Part shown: positions 1 to 6,100 of the stretch, in pieces
Layout: the number at the start of each line of letters is the position of its first letter
Position numbering within the stretch: the stretch's first letter is position 1
Origin: Burkholderiales bacterium
Lineage (GTDB): Bacteria > Pseudomonadota > Gammaproteobacteria > Burkholderiales > Burkholderiaceae_C
Length of the DNA stretch: 7,211 nucleotides
NCBI GenBank assembly: GCA_947458895.1
Contig: CANHBY010000059.1
Location: 1-7,211, forward strand
Direction of reading: 5' to 3'
Notes under the pieces: model-generated
Told to the model about the DNA's origin: nothing
What the model saw: only the letters and a program-made list of their open reading frames with translations
The model's database searches: none
Made by a program: the position numbers and the translations under genes

Positions 1-1
1 C

Positions 2-313
2 CTGAAGATCGAAAAACCAGCCGAGATTTTCAGCCCGATGCGCCCACCCGCGGATCGATCCATGGACCTGAACCGCTCCTTCAACGCCAACCCGACACTC
101 TTTGTCTTCCCCACGACTACCACCAACACGACGACCACGACCACGACGGGGGGCAAAACAACGTCGGCGACCCAAACGAACGCAGCCAAGAAAACGACTT
201 CGCCGGCCGACGAGAGTACTGATACGAAAGCGAGCACCTGCACAGCGCCGCAAGCCAGCCCATCCGACGACGCTGACTCGTGTCTGAGGACAAGAAGAGA
301 CGTGCTGCGTTGA
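2..313 (+). CDS. 3' end of an unrecognised threonine-rich protein (5' truncated by window edge)
   Basis: This frame is open from the left edge and stops with TGA at 311-313, so it may be the last 103 codons of a gene starting outside the window. An internal ATG at 38 would give 91 aa, and I see no convincing ribosome binding site for it. The visible protein begins with a mixed stretch (LKIEKPAEIFSPM, then NRSFNANPTLFVFP). It then becomes low-complexity: a near-pure threonine run followed by an Ala/Ser/Thr/Lys/Asp-rich tail ending in RTRRDVLR. Such tails occur in secreted or surface proteins and linkers, but no domain, signal peptide or membrane segment is visible here. An alternative frame over the same bases encodes an Arg/Pro-rich peptide that looks like a shadow. 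I do not recognise the family, and the stretch may be non-coding. Confidence 0.3.
   Translation: MKIEKPAEIFSPMRPPADRSMDLNRSFNANPTLFVFPTTTTNTTTTTTTGGKTTSATQTNAAKKTTSPADESTDTKASTCTAPQASPSDDADSCLRTRRDVLR
113..148 (+). repeat. ACG/ACC trinucleotide tract encoding a polythreonine run
   Basis: Twelve consecutive codons are ACG, ACC or ACT apart from one AAC, giving TTTTNTTTTTTT in the frame ending at 313. The mixture of synonymous codons suggests selection for threonine rather than fresh slippage of one unit, if the frame is coding. The tract is a candidate for length variation between strains. Confidence 0.5.
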
Positions 314-387
314 GCAGTGAGGGGGCGGCATCTGAAAAATCAACCCTTAATTGCCGGGTGAACAGGTTGGGCCTATGGCGGCAGTCA

Positions 388-483
388 TTAATCGCTTTGA
401 TCGCCCAGAGAACCCAGCATGACGCTCACATCGCCCTTGCCGTCATCCCACCGCAGGCGCGCATACAGGCGCGCGTTGACCTT
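388..483 (-). pseudogene. possible orphan C-terminal coding remnant (minus strand)
   Basis: On the minus strand, directly after the glycosyltransferase stop and in a different frame, 31 codons read as a protein-like tail (starting KVNARLYARLRWDD, ending SLGDQSD) before TAA at 388-390. About three quarters of third codon positions are G or C, as expected of coding DNA in this genome. No start codon or ribosome binding site precedes it. Upstream the frame runs antisense-style through the glycosyltransferase gene, so it cannot be a complete gene. It could be the preserved end of a gene whose front was replaced when the glycosyltransferase region was rearranged, or simply chance. I do not recognise the family. 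Confidence 0.22.
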
Positions 484-1699
484 ACATGCTCGCCGCTGTG
501 TTGAGCCCATGCGATGTTCGCGGTGGTATCAGCGACCGCAGGTGCTCGATACGGCGTTGGAAGGTTTGCTCGAAGGTGTGCTTTTGAGCAAATGCCAAAG
601 CCTGGTGAGCGGCCTTTTCAATCTGAGGTCGGTCTTGACTCAAAGAGGCAATTTTTTGTGCGAGGGCCAAGGGTTGATTCATCGGGGTCAGCCAGCCCGA
701 TCCAGAGGTTTTCACGATCCCCACAAACGCCTCGTTGTCGTAGCCCACGATGGGCACGCCGCAGCTCATGGTTTCAAGGTAGGTGCACGAGGGGTCGCCT
801 TGTCGATGACAACAAACAAACAGATCAGTCTCGTGCTTCACCTTGGGGATGAGCTCGGTATGAAAGTCCAGAACGTTCGCCATGTGCACCTGCCCTGAGA
901 GCCCATGAGCCTGAATGGCCTCTCGCATGCCCGCACTGGACTCGCCCTCGCCGCAAATTGTGAGCTGGAAATCCACGCTCAGGTCTTGCAGGTGGCGAGC
1001 CACTTGAATCAGGTCTTGTGCTCCCTTCATGGGAATCAAGCGACCTGAAAAAAGTAGTCTCAAAGGTCGCCCTGTCAGGCACACAGACGACCGTTGCTTC
1101 AGTTCGCTGGCGGTGGCCAGCATCGGCTGGGTCACGCGTGTATCGAAATAGAGAAGTGGATTGGCATTGATATGCTGATAGCTCTCGTAGATGGGCGTGC
1201 CATTGCATTGCACGCCCTGGGCCTTGCGGAGGGCCTTAACCTGACGCTTTTCCTGCCTACGCTCCCAAAAGCGCTGACGCAGATTCCACAGCCAGTTGGG
1301 CGTATAGGTGTCCACGATTTGGTACCGAGTGCTCAGGCTGTACTCGGCGGTGAGTACGCAGGGCACGCCCAGGCGGTTGCACAAACGGGGGATGTGGTTT
1401 TGCCGACAACCCACGCAGCCAAGCACGACCGCCGCGTTTTGCAGCTCGGGTTCATCGGCCAAGTGATCGAAATTGACGATCTTGAGGGTGAAGGGCAGGT
1501 CACTGGGCCTGACGGGCACGTTGTCCAGGTTGTCGCCCTGATGCGCATGGGCCTCGATGAGCACGGTCATCGGCCCTTGCCAATGGCGCATGAATTCTTC
1601 AACGCCTTCAATGAATTTGCGAGTGATGGACACCCGCCCATTCGGCAGCTGGAATACCGTCAAGCTGGGTAGTAAAACCAACTTTTGCGCAGCCGACAT
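482..1699 (-). CDS. GT4-type (GT-B fold) glycosyltransferase
   Basis: This 405-aa protein has the usual length of a group 1/GT4 retaining glycosyltransferase, which moves a sugar from a nucleotide-sugar donor to a cytoplasmic or membrane-facing acceptor. The C-terminal donor-binding half is clear: LRLLFSGRLIPMKG (residues 213-226, with Arg220 and Lys225 expected at the donor diphosphate), LTICGEGE (246-253), and YLETMSCGVPIVGYDNEAF (307-325) with the conserved glutamate Glu309. The first acid of the usual E-x7-E motif is not conserved; the segment reads HRQGDPSCTYLE. The N-terminal acceptor half is divergent and has a cysteine-rich patch, LGCVGCRQNHIPRLC (93-107). There is no signal peptide or membrane helix. 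The ATG at 1699 is chosen because AAAGGA lies about six bases upstream. The gene points away from the NRPS gene. Acceptor and sugar are unknown; exopolysaccharide synthesis or glycosylation of a secondary metabolite are both possible. Confidence 0.87.
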   Translation of the reverse strand: MSAAQKLVLLPSLTVFQLPNGRVSITRKFIEGVEEFMRHWQGPMTVLIEAHAHQGDNLDNVPVRPSDLPFTLKIVNFDHLADEPELQNAAVVLGCVGCRQNHIPRLCNRLGVPCVLTAEYSLSTRYQIVDTYTPNWLWNLRQRFWERRQEKRQVKALRKAQGVQCNGTPIYESYQHINANPLLYFDTRVTQPMLATASELKQRSSVCLTGRPLRLLFSGRLIPMKGAQDLIQVARHLQDLSVDFQLTICGEGESSAGMREAIQAHGLSGQVHMANVLDFHTELIPKVKHETDLFVCCHRQGDPSCTYLETMSCGVPIVGYDNEAFVGIVKTSGSGWLTPMNQPLALAQKIASLSQDRPQIEKAAHQALAFAQKHTFEQTFQRRIEHLRSLIPPRTSHGLNTAASM

Positions 1700-1704
1700 G
1701 AGAA

Positions 1705-1713
1705 ATCCTTTCT
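1705..1713 (-). promoter_or_regulatory. ribosome binding site of the glycosyltransferase gene
   Basis: On the minus strand the bases read AGAAAGGAT, with AGGA six bases before the ATG at 1699. This is a good Shine-Dalgarno match at normal spacing and supports that start. Confidence 0.6.
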
Positions 1714-1831
1714 GACGGGTGAGGGTCGCATGATCCTAAAAACCGCAGTTGAGCGCTTACTTTCGCTGGCAAAACCTGATGAACACGAGAATTTCGCACA
1801 CCAACCCCATCACCTTTTGGGTGAAAGCGCT

Positions 1832-1949
1832 ACGCACCCGAGTGGGCAGCACTGCGGCGCGCTGGCGGCGTTGCTCCGCCTTGGGGGCACGAGCCCGCCG
1901 CGTTGTCGCGCCTTGCCAGCACACCGCAGTGCTGCCCACTCGGGCGCGT
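1832..1949. repeat. 118-bp palindromic intergenic element (REP/MITE-like)
   Basis: The outer arms are 1832-1857 and 1924-1949. They are inverted copies of about 26 bases with a single mismatch (1836 against 1945); the core is CCCGAGTGGGCAGCACTGCG. Two inner pairs share the same centre at 1890.5: GCTGGC at 1861-1866 with GCCAGC at 1915-1920, and GGGC at 1885-1888 with GCCC at 1893-1896 around an ACGA loop. The element also contains a degenerate direct repeat, CGTTGCTCCGCCTTG (1869-1883) and CGTTGTCGCGCCTTG (1901-1915). No flanking target duplication is visible. It sits between diverging genes, so it is not an ordinary terminator; a dispersed palindromic repeat or miniature mobile element fits best. 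Confidence 0.85.
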
Positions 1950-2312
1950 CCATGTACGGTTTTCAGGATTATCTGTTGTGGGTATTGATGGGCCATGATT
2001 TGCCGCAGCTTCGGTCATTGCAACTCACGCCCCACAGGTCGCATTGCGCTTTGGCTGCCGTTCCTTGGCCGACTGACTGGCACCCTTGCTTTCATTCAGG
2101 GACAACACCTGGGGGCCTCTGAAACAACCTGTCCAGGCAATGGCATTCGTGCTTGGTTCGTTCTGCAGTGTTACTTTTTTCAAGGGGTTGTTAGTGTGCA
2201 TTGGGAAATTTGGCAGCGAAATCCTATCCTCGCCCAATCGCCTTCAAAGCCTTTGCGAATGCTCAAACCAGCAGCTTCGGCTTGTCTATAAAAACGAGGC
2301 TTATCTTCCCGG

Positions 2313-2321
2313 CACCTCCTT
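2313..2321 (+). promoter_or_regulatory. anti-Shine-Dalgarno-like leader sequence before the NRPS start
   Basis: CACCTCCTT lies four bases before the ATG at 2326, where a Shine-Dalgarno sequence is expected. It has the same sense as the conserved 16S rRNA 3' tail and so cannot pair with it. No purine-rich ribosome binding site occurs in the preceding 25 bases; the nearest GAGG is about 30 bases upstream. The start is therefore set by protein homology, and initiation may be SD-independent or regulated. Functional meaning is speculative. Confidence 0.3.
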
Positions 2322-2325
2322 CATC

Positions 2326-3180
2326 ATGACAAACCCATGGCGCTGCGTTTTGATTGGATCAGAGTCTTTGTTGATCCAATGTGGCCAAAGCCTGCAACAA
2401 GGGGGGCACCACATCCTCGCAGTGGTTTGTGCAGCCCCAGCCATCAAGCGTTGGGCGGCCGAGGCTGGAATCAGGGTGCTCGAGGCACCCCAGGCCTTGC
2501 TGGCCAGCCCCGACCTTCAACCTTTCGATTACCTCTTCAGTATCACCAACCTCTCGGTTTTGTCCCCCGAGGTGCTTGCCTTGCCATCTCGGGGCGCCAT
2601 TAATTTTCATGATGGTTTGTTACCGGCCTATGGAGGGTTGAACACCCCTGTCTGGGCCATGCTCAATGGGGAGCGTGAGCACGGGATCACCTGGCACGAG
2701 ATGACGACCCAAGTGGATCGCGGTGCCATCTTGATGCAGCGCCGGATTCCCTTGGGGGCCTCGGAAACTGCCTTGACGCTGAACACCAAATGCTTTGAAG
2801 CGGGCACTGAGAGCTTTGATCAACTGATCTGTGGCCTCGCAGATGGCAGCTTGCAGGGCCAGGCCCAATCGGGGCTGATCGGGCATTTTTATGGTCGCAA
2901 AGACCGGCCACGCGCAGCCTGTGCGGTTGATTGGAGCCAGGACGCCGGTGCGATTGCGACCTTGGTTCGTGCGCTAGATTTTGGCACCTATGCCAACCCA
3001 GTGGGCAGCGCCAAGGCCAGCCTGGCTGGGCAGCTCCTGATCTTGGCGGATGCTGCCGTGCTGCCCAGCAAATCGGGCGCTGCGCCGGGCACGGTGGTGT
3101 GGGTGGGCGATCAATCCGTGACGGTGGCCACTGGAGGAAACGATCTTTGCTTGCGACGGTTTGAGACGATCGAAGGGAAG
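2326..3180 (+). other. formyltransferase domain (both subdomains) of the NRPS
   Basis: Residues 1-285 resemble the methionyl-tRNA/UDP-sugar formyltransferase family, which moves a formyl group from 10-formyltetrahydrofolate to an amine. The catalytic Asn-His-Asp set is visible: N93 and H95 in INFHDGLLPAYGG, and D131 in VDRGAIL. The 36-residue His-to-Asp spacing is the same as in methionyl-tRNA formyltransferase. WAMLNGEREHGITWHEM (110-126) is also conserved. The smaller C-terminal subdomain is present (AVDWSQDAGAIATLVRALDF, 200-219). By analogy with the gramicidin synthetase LgrA formylation domain, the likely substrate is the aminoacyl group on the carrier domain. Confidence 0.88.
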
Positions 3181-6100
3181 GAGCTGAGCACTGCGCAGGC
3201 ACGCCAACAATTTGGTTTGCATCAGGGTTCCGTGTTCGATGCGCTGCTGCCGGAGCGTGCTGATCGTCTGAGCGCCTTGAACGCGCAGGTCGCGCCCTTT
3301 GAGGGATTTTGGCAACGCCGGCTGGCGACTCGCATGCCGCTCGAGCTTCCCTACATCGACCGAAGCAAATCCTTTGTGGCTGCTCGCTACCGCCAGGCCG
3401 ATGTGCAGCCGCCTCGTCTGGCTTCGTACCTTTCTGCGGATGATCTGCTGGGTCTGACCTGTGTCTACTTTGCCCGGTTAACTGACAAAGATTCATTCGA
3501 TCTGGGCTTTTCTGATGGGACCTTGGCGTCTGCTGTGCGAGGCATGGAAGCTTGGTTTGCCAGCCAGGTGCCATGGCGGCTCTCGGTTGATTTTTCAAAA
3601 GGCGCTGCTGAAGTCCTGAGGGGTCTGCAGTCTGAGTTGCAAGAAGTGCGCAAGCGCCTCACCTACGCCACCGATCTCGTTGCTCGTACACCGGAGTTGC
3701 GTGCTGCGGCCAGCCAAGGTACGCCCCAGGCGCTGCCTGTGGCCATGGTGTTGGTGGATTCACTGGAAGCCGCTTCGGCTCTGCCAGGCAGCGAATTGAC
3801 GGTGGCCATCCAGCGAGAGGGCCAGGGTTGCCGCTGGCTTTACGATGAGGCCAAGCTCTCGCAGGCCGTTGTTGTGCAGATGCAGAGCCAGTGGGCGTTG
3901 TTCGTTTGTGCCTGTGATGCCGAGCCCCACCGCCCGGTGGCTGAATTGCCGTTGTTGACGCTTGATGAGCGCCAAAAAGTTCTGGTTCATTGGAACGAGA
4001 CCCAGACCCCCGTGCGCAGCGATGTCTGTTTGCACCGGCTGATTGAAGCGCAGGCGGCTCGAATCCCTGACCAGGTGGCGCTCGTGTGCGAGGACCAGTC
4101 GCTGAGCTACCGTGAGCTGGATCAGCGCGCGAACCAGTTGGCTCGCCGGCTGGCTTTACTTGGCGTGGGCCCTGATGTTTTGGTGGGTCTCCATACCGAG
4201 CGTTCAGTGGAAATGATGGTGGGCCTGCTGGCGATTTGGAAGGCAGGCGGGGCTTATGTGCCCCTCGACCCTACCTACCCCAGAGACCGTATTGCCTACA
4301 TGCTCGAAGACGCCAAGGTGCCGGTGCTGCTGACCCAGGATTGCCTGCGCGCCGATCTGCCTGCTCATCGGGCTACCGTGATTGCGCTAGACACCGACTG
4401 GCCAGACATTGCGTGCGAATCGGCGGAGCCCTTTGATGGCGGCGCCGAGCCGCGCCATTTGGCCTACGTGATCTACACCTCAGGCTCCACAGGCAAGCCC
4501 AAGGGCGTGATGGTTGAACATCGCAATGTGGTGAATTTTTTTGCGGGCATGGATCAGCACCTTGGCCAGGATCCGGCGGGTGTGTGGTTGGCCGTGACGA
4601 GCTTGAGTTTCGACATCTCGGTGCTCGAGCTTTGCTGGACCCTCACACGCGGCTTCAAGGTGGTGGTGGCTACCCACGAAGAGCGCTCGGTGGCCATGCC
4701 GGCCCGTGGTGCCCACGCTTCGCGCCCGATCGATTTCAGTTTGTTCTATTTTTCGAGCGATGAGTCTGGCGGTGGCACCAACAAATACCGGCTCATGCTT
4801 GAAGGCGCAAAATATGGCGACCAGCATGGCTTTGCCGCTGTTTGGACGCCCGAGCGGCATTTCCACGCCTTCGGCGGCTTGTACCCCAACCCCGCCATCA
4901 CCAGTGCGGCCATCGCTGCCGTCACCGAACGTATCCAGATCAGGGCGGGTAGCGTGGTCTTGCCTTTGCACCACCCAATTCGTGTGGCTGAAGATTGGTC
5001 GGTGGTGGACAACCTCTCCCAAGGTCGTGTGGGTATTTCCTTTGCCTCCGGTTGGCAGCCCAATGACTTCGTGCTGAGGCCTGAAAACTTTGCCACCAAC
5101 AAGCAGGTCATGCTGCGAGACATTGAGGTGGTGCGCCGCCTGTGGCGCGGTGAGCAGGTGGGTTTCCCTGGCACGGCCGGTGAAACCGTGAACGTCAGCA
5201 TCTTGCCTCGGCCTGTGCAAAAGGAGTTGCCCTTCTGGGTGACCTCTGCAGGCAACCCCGAGACCTTCGAGGCCGCTGGGCGCATGGGTGCCAATGTGTT
5301 GACCCATCTGTTGGGTCAAAGCGTGGATGAGCTGTGTGAAAAGCTTGTCGCCTACCGCCGAGCCTGGAAGCAAGCGGGGCATGCGGGTGAGGGCTATGTG
5401 TCACTGATGCTGCACACCCTGGTGGGGCCTGATGAGGCCAAGGTTCGCGAAAAGGTGCGCCAGCCCCTGATTGAGTATTTGCGCAGCTCGATCAGTTTGA
5501 TCAAGCAATACGCTTGGTCGTTTCCCGCCTTCAAAAAGCGCGAAGGCATGGACACTTCGGCTGAGGGCATTGACCTGCAAAGCCTGAGTGAAGACGAAAT
5601 GAATGGCCTGCTGGAGCACGCCTTCTTGCGCTACTACGAAAGCAGTGGCTTGTTCGGAACGCCCCAGAGTTGCCTCGCCATGATCGACAAGCTCAAGGCG
5701 ATCGGCGTGGACGATGTGGCTTGCCTGATCGACTTTGGCATTGATGCGTCCACGGTCCTGGAGCACCTCAGCTACTTGACTCAACTGCGCAAGGCTACAA
5801 CCCCACGCTCTGCCGCCAGGGCCGATTATTCCCTGCCAGCCCTGATGCGTCAGCATCGCGTAACCCATCTCCAGTGCACGCCTTCCATGGCTCGGATGCT
5901 CCTGCTCGACGACAACGCGCGTGAGGGCCTGGCTGGTTTGCAGCGCATGATGATCGGTGGCGAGGCTTTTCCGCCCTCGCTGGCCCGCGAGCTCAAGAGC
6001 TTGGTTCGCGGTGAGGTCATGAACATGTATGGCCCCACCGAGACAACCATCTGGTCGGCTGTGCAGCGGGTTGATCAGATCGATGGCATCGTGCCACTGG

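Larger units (their letters stand above)
1700..2325. other. divergent intergenic region between glycosyltransferase and NRPS genes
   Basis: These 626 bases separate two genes transcribed away from each other, so both promoters should lie here. Several short open frames cross it on both strands, but none has a recognisable product or a convincing ribosome binding site, and those over the palindrome mirror each other as expected of an inverted repeat. The NRPS reading frame stays open back to an ATG at 2086. Those 80 extra codons show no domain and precede a natural formyltransferase start at 2326, so I treat them as untranslated leader. A TATAAA lies at 2287-2292 without a good -35 partner. 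I see no operator or riboswitch I can name. Confidence 0.6.

Noticed and set aside
113..148. CRISPR or tandem-repeat array
   Set aside because: It is a short trinucleotide tract with no repeat-spacer organisation. No CRISPR-like array occurs in the window.
1832..1949. Palindrome as a rho-independent terminator
   Set aside because: Both flanking genes are transcribed away from it and there is no T run after the stem.
2078..2092. Possible sigma-54 promoter (TGGCAC ... TTGC)
   Set aside because: Only two bases separate the two halves instead of the required five, so the spacing is wrong.
2287..2292. TATAAA as a -10 promoter element for the NRPS gene
   Set aside because: No acceptable -35 hexamer lies 16-18 bases upstream; the nearest TTG-type hexamer (2253-2258) is about 28 bases away. 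Too weak to call.
2086..2325. Upstream extension of the NRPS frame to the ATG at 2086 (80 more residues)
   Set aside because: The extra residues show no domain similarity, and the formyltransferase starts naturally at 2326. The longer frame is most likely just open by chance.
4480..5382. Long open frame on the minus strand inside the NRPS gene
   Set aside because: It is antisense to the adenylation/monooxygenase region, its product resembles no family, and high-GC genes commonly produce such shadows. The same applies to the minus frames at 5401-6219 and 2687-3598 and the plus frame at 1094-1672.
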